Origin: Knoellia locipacati
Lineage (GTDB): Bacteria > Actinomycetota > Actinomycetes > Actinomycetales > Dermatophilaceae
Length of the DNA stretch: 64,000 bases
Direction: 5' to 3'
NCBI RefSeq assembly: GCF_007992835.1
Contig: NZ_BKBA01000008.1
Span: 186,001 to 250,000, forward strand
Shown: positions 25,715 through 34,460 of the stretch, piece after piece
How positions within the stretch are numbered: position 1 is the first letter of the stretch
How the letters are laid out: the number at the start of each line of letters is the position of its first letter
Translations under genes and position numbers: made by a program
The notes under the pieces: model-generated
Databases searched by the model: none
Seen by the model: only the letters and a program-made list of their open reading frames with translations
Told to the model about the DNA's origin: nothing

Positions 25715-27708
25715 GCACCGACCGGATCCTCACCGAGGAGGAGAAGGCCGCCGAGCAGCGCCGCGGCCCCGGCGCCACCCAGCGCGGCGGCCCGCCGCAC
25801 ATGCGGATCGGGCAGCCGGGCGAGAAGTCGACGAACTTCCGGTCGTCGGCCAGGCGGTTGCTCGGCCTCCTGCGACCCGAACGCCTCTCCCTGTATGCCG
25901 TCCTGGCCTTTGCGCTCGCGAGCGTCGGTCTCAACGCCATCGGGCCGAAGATCCTCGGGCGTGCCACCGACCTCATCTTCGCCGGGGTCGTCGGCAAGCA
26001 GCTGCCGTCCGAGGGCACGGTCGCGCAGATCGTCGCCGGTCTGCGGGCACGCGGCCAGGACACCTTCGCCGACATGGTCGAGGGCATGCCGCACCTCGTC
26101 CCCGGGGTCGGCATCGACTTCGGCGCCGTCGGCCGGGTGCTGCTCCTCGTGCTCGGCATCTATGTCGTCGCCAGCCTGCTCCAGTGGGCCATGGGCTGGA
26201 TCCTCACCGGGGCGGTCAACCGGACGATCTTCAACCTGCGGCGCGACGTCGAGGACAAGCTCAACCGGCTGCCGCTGCCGTACTTCGACAACCAGCCGCG
26301 GGGCGAGCTGCTCAGCCGGGTCACCAACGACATCGACAACGTCTCGCAGAGCCTGCAGCAGACCCTGAGCCAGCTGCTCACCTCGCTGCTCACCGTCGTC
26401 GCGATGGTCGGCATGATGCTGTGGATCTCGCCGCTGCTGGCGCTCATCGCGCTCGTGACGATCCCGGTGACGATGGTCGTCACGGCCGTCATCGGCAAGC
26501 GCTCGCAGAAGCACTTCGTGCAGCAGTGGAAGTCGACCGGCGAGCTCAACGGCATCGTCGAGGAGACGTTCACCGGTCACCAGCTCGTCAAGGTCTTCGG
26601 GCGGCAGGAGGAGGCACGGGCGGCGTTCCGGGCCAAGAACGACGACCTCTTCGACGCCGGGTTCGGCGCGCAGTTCGTCAGCGGCATCATCATGCCGACG
26701 ATGATGTTCATCGGGAACCTCAACTACGTCATCATCGCCGTCGTCGGCGGGCTGCGCGTGGCGAGCGGGTCGATGACCCTCGGTGACGTCCAGGCGTTCA
26801 TCCAGTACTCGCGCCAGTTCACCCAGCCGCTCACCCAGGTCGCGTCCATGGCGAACCTCATGCAGTCCGGGGTCGCCTCTGCCGAGCGGGTGTTCGAGGT
26901 GCTCGACGCTCCCGAGCAGCGGGCCGAGGCCGGTGCGCCGACCGTGCTCGACGACCCGCACGGGCGTGTCGAGTTCGAGGGCGTGTCGTTCTCGTACACC
27001 CCCGACAAGCCGCTCATCGAGGGTCTGGACCTCACCGTCGAGCCCGGCCAGATGGTCGCCATCGTCGGCCCCACCGGCGCCGGCAAGACGACGCTCGTCA
27101 ACCTCATCATGCGGTTCTACGAGCTCGACGCCGGTCGGATCACCCTCGACGGCGTCGACATCACCGACCTGTCACGGCACAACCTGCGCAGCGAGATCGG
27201 CATGGTGCTCCAGGACACGTGGCTGTTCGGCGGGACCATCCGCGACAACATCGCCTACGGCCGGCCCGACGCCACCGACGACGAGGTCGTCGCGGCGGCC
27301 CAGGCGACCTATGTCGACCGCTTCGTGCACTCGCTGCCCGACGGCTACGACACGGTGCTCGACGCCGAGGGTGGCAACATCAGCGCCGGCGAGAAGCAGC
27401 TTGTGACCATCGCCCGCGCGTTCCTCTCGGACCCGGCGCTGCTCATCCTCGACGAGGCGACGTCGTCGGTGGACACACGCACCGAGCAGCTCGTCCAGCG
27501 GGCGATGTCGGCACTGCGCCAGGACCGGACGAGCTTCGTCATCGCGCACCGGCTCTCGACGATCCGCGACGCCGACCTCATCCTCGTCATGGAGAACGGC
27601 CGGATCGTCGAGCAGGGCTCGCACGCGGACCTGCTCGCCGCCGGTGGTGCCTTCGCGGACCTGTATGCCGCACAGTTCCGTTCCGCCGTCGCCGAACCCG
27701 TCGAGTAG
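25711..27708 (+). CDS. ABC exporter half, catalytic ATPase
   Basis: A 665-residue partner of the preceding gene. After a cytoplasmic N-terminal extension (about 45 residues) come six helices and an ATPase domain with Walker A GPTGAGKT (453-460), intact Walker B ILDE (Asp581, Glu582) and His613. Its signature is ISAGE (557-561) rather than LSGGQ. Combined with the first half this gives one full site (its own Walker motifs with the partner's VSGGQ) and one degenerate site. An insert of roughly 50 residues between the first two helices (about 90-140) is larger than usual. ATGA overlap with the upstream gene. Confidence 0.92.
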   Translation: MSTDRILTEEEKAAEQRRGPGATQRGGPPHMRIGQPGEKSTNFRSSARRLLGLLRPERLSLYAVLAFALASVGLNAIGPKILGRATDLIFAGVVGKQLPSEGTVAQIVAGLRARGQDTFADMVEGMPHLVPGVGIDFGAVGRVLLLVLGIYVVASLLQWAMGWILTGAVNRTIFNLRRDVEDKLNRLPLPYFDNQPRGELLSRVTNDIDNVSQSLQQTLSQLLTSLLTVVAMVGMMLWISPLLALIALVTIPVTMVVTAVIGKRSQKHFVQQWKSTGELNGIVEETFTGHQLVKVFGRQEEARAAFRAKNDDLFDAGFGAQFVSGIIMPTMMFIGNLNYVIIAVVGGLRVASGSMTLGDVQAFIQYSRQFTQPLTQVASMANLMQSGVASAERVFEVLDAPEQRAEAGAPTVLDDPHGRVEFEGVSFSYTPDKPLIEGLDLTVEPGQMVAIVGPTGAGKTTLVNLIMRFYELDAGRITLDGVDITDLSRHNLRSEIGMVLQDTWLFGGTIRDNIAYGRPDATDDEVVAAAQATYVDRFVHSLPDGYDTVLDAEGGNISAGEKQLVTIARAFLSDPALLILDEATSSVDTRTEQLVQRAMSALRQDRTSFVIAHRLSTIRDADLILVMENGRIVEQGSHADLLAAGGAFADLYAAQFRSAVAEPVE

Positions 27709-27723
27709 GCCGGCCCTCCGTGG

Positions 27724-27773
27724 CTTGCGTCCGCAACCCTGGTCGAGACGGTGACCAGAGTTGCGGACGCAAG
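27724..27773. repeat. REP-like palindrome, copy 1
   Basis: CTTGCGTCCGCAAC pairs with GTTGCGGACGCAAG, with an inner CTGGTC/GACCAG pairing, forming a near-perfect hairpin between convergent genes. The copy beginning at 27788 shares most of its sequence. It may also stop transcription of the ABC operon. Confidence 0.85.
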
Positions 27774-27787
27774 GGGACGGCATACGA

Positions 27788-27835
27788 CAGCGTCCGTAAC
27801 CCTGGTCGAGAAGGTGACCAGAGTTGCGGACGCTG
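27788..27835. repeat. REP-like palindrome, copy 2
   Basis: CAGCGTCCGTAAC pairs with GTTGCGGACGCTG (one mismatch), inner CTGGTC/GACCAG. The octamer CGGCATAC lies between the two copies. Confidence 0.85.
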
Positions 27836-27853
27836 TTGCGTTGGGGGCGGGGG

Positions 27854-28429
27854 TCAGCGGATGACGCCGAAACCGCCGTTCCAGGAGACCTTCTCGGCGG
27901 CGGCGAGGGTGATCTGGAGGAAGCCGAGGGCCTCGAGCTCACGGGCCCGCTTGAGGGCACCCGCGTCGATGACCGTGAGGCCACCGGCCTCCACGACCTC
28001 GGTCACGAGGGCCTTGGCGTCGGCGTCGTCGCCCGCGATGAGGACGGTCGTGGGAATGGGGCCGACCTCCTTGGCGACGAGGGTGCCACCGAAGGTGGTG
28101 TTGAACGCCTTGACGACCTTGGCCTCGGGCAGGGCCTCGGCGATGACCGCGGCGGCGGAGGAGTCGGCGGGCACGGTGAGCGAGTCGAACGTCTCGAAGT
28201 CCACCGGGTTGGTGATGTCGATGACGACCTTGCCGGCGAGCTGGTCGCGACGGGCCTCGACGATGCCGGCGACCTCGCCGTAGGGGACCGCGAGGACGAC
28301 GACGTCGCCGGTGACGGCGGTGGCCGCGTCGGCCTTGCCGAGGACCTGGACGTCGTTGTCGCCGTTGCCGGCGATGCCCGCGATGGCGGTGCCCATGGTG
28401 CCGCTGCCGAAGATGGTGATGCTGGTCAT
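27854..28429 (-). CDS. NADPH-dependent F420 reductase-like protein
   Basis: A 191-residue Rossmann protein. FGSGTMGTAIAGIAG (7-21) is the dinucleotide-binding loop, VVLAVPYGEVAGIV (about 44-57) and VVIDITNPVDFE (about 68-79) are core segments of the Fno/NADPH:F420 oxidoreductase group, and VKAFNTTFGG (about 105-114) is the conserved substrate-side motif. Members transfer hydride between NADPH and F420 or related flavin-like cofactors. It is transcribed divergently from a MarR gene whose likely operator lies between them, so it is probably part of the same stress response. Confidence 0.8.
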   Translation of the reverse strand: MTSITIFGSGTMGTAIAGIAGNGDNDVQVLGKADAATAVTGDVVVLAVPYGEVAGIVEARRDQLAGKVVIDITNPVDFETFDSLTVPADSSAAAVIAEALPEAKVVKAFNTTFGGTLVAKEVGPIPTTVLIAGDDADAKALVTEVVEAGGLTVIDAGALKRARELEALGFLQITLAAAEKVSWNGGFGVIR

Positions 28430-28462
28430 GTCGAGACTGCCTTCCGAGGTGGGGACTTCTGC

Positions 28463-28486
28463 GGTTACTTCAATCTACAACTAACC
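28463..28486. promoter_or_regulatory. candidate MarR operator in divergent promoter
   Basis: An imperfect 24-base palindrome with GGTTA/TAACC ends containing the half-site ACAACTA (28477-28483), shared with the better palindrome at 29120-29137. Confidence 0.5.
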
Positions 28487-28516
28487 ACGACGCCCGTCCA
28501 TTCCCGAGTCCGCGGA

Positions 28517-28522
28517 TAAGGT
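28517..28522 (+). promoter_or_regulatory. -10 box, leaderless marR
   Basis: TAAGGT, six bases before the GTG at 28529. Confidence 0.45.
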
Positions 28523-28528
28523 CGACGG

Positions 28529-29029
28529 GTGAACGACACCAGTGAGCCGCGGTGGCTCGACCAGGCGGAGATGACGGCGTGGCTGCGGCTCGTCGCCGTG
28601 AACGAGCGGCTGCCCGGCGTCCTGGACCAGCAGCTGCGGCGCGAGAGCGGGTTCACGCACTTCGAGTACCAGGTGCTCGCGATGCTCTCCGACGCCCCCG
28701 AGCGCACCCTGCGGATGACGCAGCTGGGCCTGCAGACCAACGCGACGCTGCCCCGCCTGTCGCACGTCGTCAAGCGCCTCGAGGACCGCGGGCTCGTCGA
28801 GCGGTCGGTCGCGCCCGAGGACAAGCGGGCCATCAACGCAGCCCTCACCGACGACGGGTTCGCAGCACTCGCGGAGGCCGCGCCGGGTCACCTCGCGAGC
28901 GTGCGCGCCCACGTCTTCGACCCGCTGTCCCGGGAGCAGGTGCTCGCCCTGTCCGAGGCGCTCGCGGCCATCCTCACGAAGGTCGACCCCATGGGTGACG
29001 CGCCGCAGGACCGTCGCGCCACCTCCTGA
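28529..29029 (+). CDS. MarR-family transcription regulator
   Basis: A 166-residue winged-helix repressor. The recognition part is LRMTQLGLQTNATLPRLSHVVKRLEDRGLVER (written here in parts: LRMTQLGLQTNATLPR, then SHVVKRLEDRGLVER), and the wing carries the usual Asp-Lys-Arg. It is set between a divergent reductase-like gene and a glyoxalase-fold plus esterase pair, all with ACAACTA-type sites. This arrangement resembles the MhqR regulon for quinones and catechols. A shared control of both sides is inferred from the repeated half-sites. Confidence 0.88.
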   Translation: MNDTSEPRWLDQAEMTAWLRLVAVNERLPGVLDQQLRRESGFTHFEYQVLAMLSDAPERTLRMTQLGLQTNATLPRLSHVVKRLEDRGLVERSVAPEDKRAINAALTDDGFAALAEAAPGHLASVRAHVFDPLSREQVLALSEALAAILTKVDPMGDAPQDRRATS

Positions 29030-29119
29030 CCGCCCCGCCCGACCCGCCCGACCCGCCTGGCCCGCGCTGCCCGCCCCCGAGGACCCGTGGAACAACGCTG
29101 CCCGGATCTCCGTTAGGAT

Positions 29120-29137
29120 AGTTGTCATAACAACTAA
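29120..29137 (+). promoter_or_regulatory. MarR operator upstream of glyoxalase gene
   Basis: TAGTTGT (29120-29126) and ACAACTA (29131-29137) form a perfect 7-base inverted repeat around CATA, the size expected for a MarR dimer. It directly follows a TAGGAT sequence that could be the -10 box, so binding would block transcription. Confidence 0.75.
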
Positions 29138-29155
29138 TCACCCAGGAGAGCAGCC

Positions 29156-29665
29156 GTGAGCATCAACCCCGTCCGTCTCAACCACGCCGTCTTCTACGTC
29201 GCCGACCTCGACCGGTCCGTCGCGTTCTACACCCAGGTCTTCGGCATGGAGATCGCCGCGAGCGAGCCGCGGATGGGTGCGGCCTTCCTCCGCCTGCCGC
29301 GCTCGGGCAACCACCACGACCTCGGCCTCTTCGGTGTGGGCCAGAACGCCGCCCCCAAGACCCGCGGCCTCGGCCTGTACCACCTCGCCTGGCAGGTCGA
29401 CGCGATCGAGGACCTCCAGACCGCCCGCGACCTCCTCCAGCAGGTCGGCGGCTACACCGGCGAGTCCGACCACGGCGCCACCAAGAGCGTCTACGGCATG
29501 GACCCCGACGGCAACGAGTTCGAGATCATGTGGATGCTCCCCACCGAGAAGTGGGGCGAGTTCGACGACCTCGCACCGGTGCTCCCGCTCGACCTCCCCG
29601 GCGCGATCCGCGAGTGGAGCGGTGTCCACACCGCCGGTCGCATCGTCACCGAGGCCTCCGCGTGA
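29156..29665 (+). CDS. VOC-family glyoxalase/extradiol dioxygenase-like protein
   Basis: A 169-residue vicinal-oxygen-chelate protein with two beta-alpha-beta-beta-beta modules. Metal-ligand candidates are His10 in LNHAVFYV, His76 in GLYHLAWQV and Glu122 in DGNEFEIMW, the standard His-His-Glu set. In MhqR-type regulons such proteins (MhqO, MhqE) open or detoxify catechol rings. GTG start at 29156 with AGGAG about nine bases upstream, just after the MarR operator. The esterase gene begins in its stop codon. Confidence 0.87.
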   Translation: MSINPVRLNHAVFYVADLDRSVAFYTQVFGMEIAASEPRMGAAFLRLPRSGNHHDLGLFGVGQNAAPKTRGLGLYHLAWQVDAIEDLQTARDLLQQVGGYTGESDHGATKSVYGMDPDGNEFEIMWMLPTEKWGEFDDLAPVLPLDLPGAIREWSGVHTAGRIVTEASA

Positions 29666-30312
29666 CGGACTTCGCTGCGCCGGTCGTGGCAACGGCCGGC
29701 GGCGACGCAGCCCGAACCGCCGACCCCGCGACGCCCCTCGTCGTCCTCCTCCACGGCCGCGGCTCGGACGAGCGCCAGATCCTCACGCTCGCCGGGCACC
29801 TGCCGGAGGGGCCGGCATACGCCGCGGTCCGGGCGCCCATCGCGGAGGGAGGCGGCTACGCCTGGTTCGCCAACCGGGGCATCGGCCGTCCCGTCGCCGA
29901 GTCGCTCGCCGAGACGACGGCGTGGTTCACGACGTGGCTCGACGAGGTGGCCCCGGTGGGTCGCCCCGGCGTCCTCGTCGGCTTCAGCGGCGGCGCGGCG
30001 TTCGCCGGTGGCCTGCTCCTGCAGGACCCCACGAGGTATGCCGGCGTCGCGGTCCTCCACGGCACGCTTCCGTTCGACGCGGGGCTGGCGGTGACGCCGG
30101 GCGGCCTCGAGGGGGCGCACACCTTCGTCGCGCAGGGCGACCAGGACCACGTCATCCCGCGCGAGCTGCTCGACCGCACGTGGGAGCACCTCACCGCCGG
30201 TTCCGGTGCCACGACCCGCTCGCACCGGGACCCGGGCGGCCACGGCGTCACCCTCGAGCTGCTCGTCGAGCTCGGCGGCTGGATCACGGAGCGCCTAGAC
30301 CCGAGCCGCTGA
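29662..30312 (+). CDS. carboxylesterase/phospholipase (MhqD-like)
   Basis: A 216-residue alpha/beta hydrolase of the phospholipase/carboxylesterase family. LLHGRGSDERQIL (29-41) is the oxyanion region, Ser109 sits in GFSGGAAFAGG, Asp162 in QDHVIP and His194 in PGGHGVT complete the triad. MhqD of Bacillus subtilis is the paired esterase of the same regulon. GTG start overlaps the glyoxalase stop by GTGA, so both are co-translated. Confidence 0.85.
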   Translation: MTDFAAPVVATAGGDAARTADPATPLVVLLHGRGSDERQILTLAGHLPEGPAYAAVRAPIAEGGGYAWFANRGIGRPVAESLAETTAWFTTWLDEVAPVGRPGVLVGFSGGAAFAGGLLLQDPTRYAGVAVLHGTLPFDAGLAVTPGGLEGAHTFVAQGDQDHVIPRELLDRTWEHLTAGSGATTRSHRDPGGHGVTLELLVELGGWITERLDPSR

Positions 30313-30427
30313 CCAGCAGCGACCGCCGAAGACTGCCGGGCCTCCACCCGGCACGGCGACCGGCGCGAGAGTAGGTTGAACGGCGTTCGGGCTCACGGAG
30401 CCGACGTCGACCCGGAGGATGCCGCTG

Positions 30428-32191
30428 ATGCCATCGACCCTCGCACCGGTAGCCCTGGCGGCTGCTGAACCGCTCATCGACGCGAACGTCGTCGACTACC
30501 TCATCGTCGCGCTGTACTTCGCGTTCGTCATGGGCATCGGGCTCGCCGCCCGACGCGCCGTCTCCGACTCCATCGACTTCTTCCTGTCCGGCCGGTCGCT
30601 GCCGGCATGGGTGACGGGCCTGGCGTTCATCTCGGCCAACCTCGGCGCCGTCGAGATCATGGGCATGTCGGCCAACGGCGCGCAGTACGGCCTGCCGACG
30701 GTCCACTACTTCTGGGTGGGCGCCATCCCGGCGATGCTCTTCCTCGGCATCGTCATGATGCCCTTCTACTACGGCTCGAAGGTGCGGTCGGTCCCCGAGT
30801 TCATGTTCCGGCGCTTCGGCACCGGGGCCCACCTCGTCAACGCCATCAGCTTCGCCATCGCGCAGCTCCTCATCGCCGGCGTCAACCTCTTCCTCCTGGG
30901 GTCGATCGTCCAGGCGCTGCTCGGCTGGCCCCTGTGGGTCGCCCTCATCGTCGCCGCGGCGATCGTGCTCTCCTACATCACGCTCGGTGGCCTCTCGGCG
31001 GCGATCTACAACGAGGTGCTCCAGTTCTTCGTCATCGTCGCCTCGCTGCTGCCGCTCACCCTCATCGGCCTGCACCGCGTCGGCGGCTACGGCGGCCTCA
31101 AGGACAAGATCACGGCCTTCGCCGAGGCCGCACCGGCCAAGGCCGAGGTGGCGCCGGCTGCCCAGCAGCTCGAGTCCTGGCCCGGTCAGGCCCTCACCGG
31201 CTTCGACTCCGGCTTCCTCTCGGTCATCGGCATCGTCTTCGGTCTCGGCTTCGTCCTGTCCTTCGGCTACTGGACGACGAACTTCGTCGAGGTCCAGCGC
31301 GCCATGGCCTCGAACTCGATCTCGTCGGCGCGCAAGACCCCGATCATCGGCGCCTTCCCCAAGATGTTCGTGCCGTTCATCGTCATCCTCCCCGGCATGG
31401 TCGCGGCGGTGCTGGTGAAGGAGATCATGGATCTCAAGAACGGCGGCACACCGACCGGTGGCGCGAGCGGGGACGTCAAGTACAACGACGCGCTCCTCCT
31501 GCTCATGCGCGACGTCCTGCCCAACGGCCTCCTCGGACTGGCCATCGCCGGTCTCCTCGCGGCGTTCATGGCGGGCATGGCGGCCAACATCTCCGCGTTC
31601 AACACGGTCTTCAGCTACGACCTGTGGGAGCGCTACATCCGCAAGGACCGCAGCGACGACTACTACCTGCGGATCGGGCGTCTGGCGACGGTGGCCGCGA
31701 CGATCATCGCGATCTTCACGGCGTCGATCGCCGGCGGGTTCTCGAACATCATGGACTACCTCCAGACGCTGTTCGGGTTCTTCAACGCCCCGCTCTTCGC
31801 GACGTTCATCCTCGGCATGTTCTGGAAGCGGATGACGCCGACAGCGGGTTGGACCGGCCTCGTCGCCGGAACCCTCTCCGCCGTCCTCGTGGCCTTCCTG
31901 TCCAAGGACGCGTTCGGCACGGCGAGCCTCGGGGTCATCCCGCTCGAGGGTCAGGGCGCGAGCTTCGTCGCCGCCTCGACCGCCTTCGTCGTCGACATCA
32001 TCGTGTCGGTCGCGGTGTCACTGGTCACCACGCCCAAGCCGGCCTCCGAGCTGAAGGGTCTCGTCTACTCCGAGACGCCCAAGGAGGACCTCGTCGACCC
32101 GGACGAGGCGGCCCGCCCGTGGTTCCAGCGCACGATCCCGCTCGCGGTCATCGCGGGTGTCCTCGTCCTCATCCTCAACGTCGCCTTCTAG
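30428..32191 (+). CDS. sodium:solute symporter (sugar-type SSS)
   Basis: A 587-residue transporter with about 14 transmembrane helices. Segments SGRSLPAWVTGLAFISANLG (about 50-69) and EIMGMSANGAQYGLP with YYGSKVRSVPEFMFRRFG place it in the SglT/SGLT-like branch for sugars or related solutes rather than the acetate branch of the gene at 1453-2985. An ATG at 30419 touches GGAGG (30414-30418), leaving no spacing, so the ATG at 30428 is chosen, nine bases after it. The small membrane gene at 32204 follows 12 bases later. Substrate unknown. Confidence 0.87.
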   Translation: MPSTLAPVALAAAEPLIDANVVDYLIVALYFAFVMGIGLAARRAVSDSIDFFLSGRSLPAWVTGLAFISANLGAVEIMGMSANGAQYGLPTVHYFWVGAIPAMLFLGIVMMPFYYGSKVRSVPEFMFRRFGTGAHLVNAISFAIAQLLIAGVNLFLLGSIVQALLGWPLWVALIVAAAIVLSYITLGGLSAAIYNEVLQFFVIVASLLPLTLIGLHRVGGYGGLKDKITAFAEAAPAKAEVAPAAQQLESWPGQALTGFDSGFLSVIGIVFGLGFVLSFGYWTTNFVEVQRAMASNSISSARKTPIIGAFPKMFVPFIVILPGMVAAVLVKEIMDLKNGGTPTGGASGDVKYNDALLLLMRDVLPNGLLGLAIAGLLAAFMAGMAANISAFNTVFSYDLWERYIRKDRSDDYYLRIGRLATVAATIIAIFTASIAGGFSNIMDYLQTLFGFFNAPLFATFILGMFWKRMTPTAGWTGLVAGTLSAVLVAFLSKDAFGTASLGVIPLEGQGASFVAASTAFVVDIIVSVAVSLVTTPKPASELKGLVYSETPKEDLVDPDEAARPWFQRTIPLAVIAGVLVLILNVAF

Positions 32192-32203
32192 GAGGTTCTC
32201 GAC

Positions 32204-32503
32204 ATGGCTGACACCAAGAAGACCGCCGGAGCCTTCGACATCCGCAACTTCATCGGGATGCTGCTCGGTCTCTACGGCATCATCCTCACCCTCATGGGTC
32301 TGTTCGGGGACAAGGAGCTCGAGAAGACCGGCGGGGTCAACGCGAACCTCTGGACCGGTCTGGTCCTGCTGGTGGTCTCCGCCGGGTTCATGACCTGGGC
32401 GCGCCTGCGTCCCACGGTCGTCCCCGACCACGTCGAGCCGGTCCCGGACGACGCGACCCGGCCCGCGCCGCGCAAGAAGCCCAAGCCCAGGCACGGCGGC
32501 TGA
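32204..32503 (+). CDS. small two-helix membrane protein paired with symporter
   Basis: A 99-residue protein: short N-terminus, helix 1 (about 16-34, IGMLLGLYGIILTLMGLF), short loop, helix 2 (about 48-66), then a Pro/Lys/Arg-rich tail. It follows the symporter by 12 bases with a strong TAGGAGG site, so is made with it. Similar small partners are common beside SSS transporters of this branch. Function inferred from pairing only. Confidence 0.75.
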   Translation: MADTKKTAGAFDIRNFIGMLLGLYGIILTLMGLFGDKELEKTGGVNANLWTGLVLLVVSAGFMTWARLRPTVVPDHVEPVPDDATRPAPRKKPKPRHGG

Positions 32504-32509
32504 CCCCAG

Positions 32510-32561
32510 AACGCGAGATGCCCTGTATGCCGTGACGCCGGCATACAGGGCATCTCGCGTT
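32510..32561. terminator. perfect 23-bp bidirectional hairpin
   Basis: Arms at 32510-32532 and 32539-32561 are perfect complements with a six-base loop, between convergent genes. The inner part of each arm is the octamer GTATGCCG/CGGCATAC. Confidence 0.92.
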
Positions 32562-32576
32562 TGCGTGCCCCGTGGG

Positions 32577-33365
32577 TCAGGCGAACTGCCAGGAGCGCTT
32601 GGACAGGCCGAACCAGAAGCCGTCGATGACGCTCCGGCCGTCGATGCCGCCACCGGCGTGAGCGGCGCCGAGGCTGACGAAGAGCGGTGCCCAGTGCTCG
32701 GTGCGCGGGTGGGCCTCCCGGGCCGCAGGGGCCTTGTCCATGAAGTCGAGGATCGCGTCGACGTCGCCCGCGTCCACGGCCTCGGCGGCCCAGTGGTCGA
32801 ACTCCGCGGAGGCGCTCGGAGGCGCGCTGTCGGCACCTGCTCGCGGGTTGAACCAACGCAGGTTGTGGGTCGTGAACCCCGAGCCGATGATGAGCGTGCC
32901 CTCGTCGCGCAGCGGTGCGAGCCGGGTGCCGATCTCGAAGAGCGCCTTGGGGTCCAGGGTCGGCATCGACAGCTGGAGCACGGGCAGGTCGGCGTGGGGG
33001 AACATCTCGACGAGCGGCACGTAGGCCCCGTGGTCGAGCCCGCGGGACGGGTCCTGGTGCAGCCCACCGCCCACGTCGCCGAGGTGGCCGGCGACCGACT
33101 GGGCCAGCTGCGTGGCGGGCGGGGCGTCGTAGGTGACCTCGTAGTACTTCTGCGGGAAGCCCCAGAAGTCGTAGAGGAGTGGGGTGCCGGCGGTCGTCGA
33201 GCTCACCGAGATCGGGGCCTGCTCCCAGTGCGCGGAGACGACGAGGATGCTCGTGGGCCTGGGCAGGTCGGTCGACCAGCTCGCGAGCTCGCCCGTCCAG
33301 CGCTCGTCGTCGGCGAGCGGCGGAGCGCCGTGGCTGAGGTAGATGACCGGCGTCTGGGTGTCCAC
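32577..33365 (-). CDS. LigB-type extradiol dioxygenase (DOPA dioxygenase family)
   Basis: A 262-residue metal-dependent dioxygenase like YgiD/plant 4,5-DOPA dioxygenase. Conserved histidines: His12 in YLSHGAPP, His46 in VSAHWE, His112 in LDHGAYVPL, His167 in FTTHNLR and His224 in TEHWAPL, so metal and acid-base residues are intact. It opens aromatic diol rings; the physiological substrate in bacteria is usually unknown. GTG start at 33365, six bases after TAGAGT. Confidence 0.9.
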   Translation of the reverse strand: MDTQTPVIYLSHGAPPLADDERWTGELASWSTDLPRPTSILVVSAHWEQAPISVSSTTAGTPLLYDFWGFPQKYYEVTYDAPPATQLAQSVAGHLGDVGGGLHQDPSRGLDHGAYVPLVEMFPHADLPVLQLSMPTLDPKALFEIGTRLAPLRDEGTLIIGSGFTTHNLRWFNPRAGADSAPPSASAEFDHWAAEAVDAGDVDAILDFMDKAPAAREAHPRTEHWAPLFVSLGAAHAGGGIDGRSVIDGFWFGLSKRSWQFA

Positions 33366-33371
33366 GACCCG

Positions 33372-33377
33372 ACTCTA
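33372..33377 (-). promoter_or_regulatory. -10 box, leaderless dioxygenase
   Basis: TAGAGT on the minus strand, six bases before the GTG at 33365. Confidence 0.45.
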
Positions 33378-33415
33378 GGCCGACCCGGGGCCGCGGCGCC
33401 GGGGTCCGTGGAAGG

Positions 33416-34405
33416 TCAGCGCGCCGGCAGCCTCGTCACCCAGTACGACGCGGTCTCGGGGGAGGCCACGCCGAAGCGGGCGTTGACCGCCCACAGCCAC
33501 CCACCGGCCAGCGTTGCCGTCGACGGGACGTCAAGCGTGTCGTCGGAGCGGGCGCCACGCCACCGCGCGGCCCACGCGCTGCCGACGGGGACGAGCTGAA
33601 GCACCGAGACCTCGCGCTGACCCGAGCCGCGCACGTTGTAGAGGGTGTGGCCGTCGAGGACGAGGCCGTCGCCCCCGGTGACGCCGGGGCCACCGCTGAC
33701 GGGGATCGCGGCGGTCTCGCCACTCGTCGGGTCGACCTGCCACAGACCGCCGACCCTGGAGTTGTTGAGGATGAGGCTGCCGTCGGGCAGGGCGCGGATC
33801 CCGTTGGCGTTGACCGCGCTGCCGTCGCCCTGCGGCCAGGCACCGACGAGCGGGACGAAGGTCGGCGCCGCGCCCGTGGGTGCTCCGCCGGCCGTCAGGG
33901 CGATCCTCGTGAGCCGGTCGGGGACGACCCGCGAGTCGGTGACCCAGACGGCGTTGCCGACGACGACGAGGTCGTTGAGGAAGACCGCGCCGGGCACGAC
34001 GGTGTCCTGGACGACGGCGCCGGTGGTGCCGTCGACCGCCCACACGTGGCCCACGGCCCCGACGTTGCCCGCGGCCCAGACGAGGTTGGTGCGTGAGTCC
34101 CAGAACAGGCCACGCAGGGCGCGACCGGCCGCGCCGGCGAGCAGGGTCGACGACGTGCCGGCGAGCAGGTCGCCGGCGACGATCCGCCCGTCGGCGAGCG
34201 ACCCGACGTAGAAGCGGGTGCCCGGGCCCGAGGTGATGCCTTCGGGACGCAGGCCGTCGGGGAGGGGCACGGTCTCGGGCGCGGGGCCGGCGCGACGCCG
34301 TTCACCGGCGGTGGCGGGGCCTGCAAGGGTCGAGGTGGACGCAACGACGGAGGCTGCTGCGCCGGTCAGGATCTGTCGGCGGGACGGGCTCGCTGGAGTG
34401 ACCAT
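33416..34405 (-). CDS. exported beta-propeller-like protein (SMP-30-like)
   Basis: A 329-residue protein with an N-terminal export signal; SRRQILTGAAAS (about 8-19) has the paired arginines of a Tat signal, and cleavage would follow near residue 33. The rest consists of repeated blade-like segments such as RFYVGSLADGRIVAGDL and NGIRALPDGSLILNNS, typical of SMP-30/gluconolactonase-like propellers. No calcium ligand set can be assigned with certainty. It may be a secreted lactonase or simply a binding propeller. Confidence 0.65.
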   Translation of the reverse strand: MVTPASPSRRQILTGAAASVVASTSTLAGPATAGERRRAGPAPETVPLPDGLRPEGITSGPGTRFYVGSLADGRIVAGDLLAGTSSTLLAGAAGRALRGLFWDSRTNLVWAAGNVGAVGHVWAVDGTTGAVVQDTVVPGAVFLNDLVVVGNAVWVTDSRVVPDRLTRIALTAGGAPTGAAPTFVPLVGAWPQGDGSAVNANGIRALPDGSLILNNSRVGGLWQVDPTSGETAAIPVSGGPGVTGGDGLVLDGHTLYNVRGSGQREVSVLQLVPVGSAWAARWRGARSDDTLDVPSTATLAGGWLWAVNARFGVASPETASYWVTRLPAR

Positions 34406-34460
34406 CAGCCATTCTGCGCACGTCGGCGGCCCGAAGTCACGGGTAGGTCGTCATGGGTCG

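Noticed and set aside
30419-30427. ATG at 30419 as symporter start
   Set aside because: It abuts GGAGG with no spacing; ATG at 30428 has nine.
32510-32561. Recombination or phage attachment site
   Set aside because: Perfect hairpin between convergent genes fits a terminator; no mobile genes nearby.
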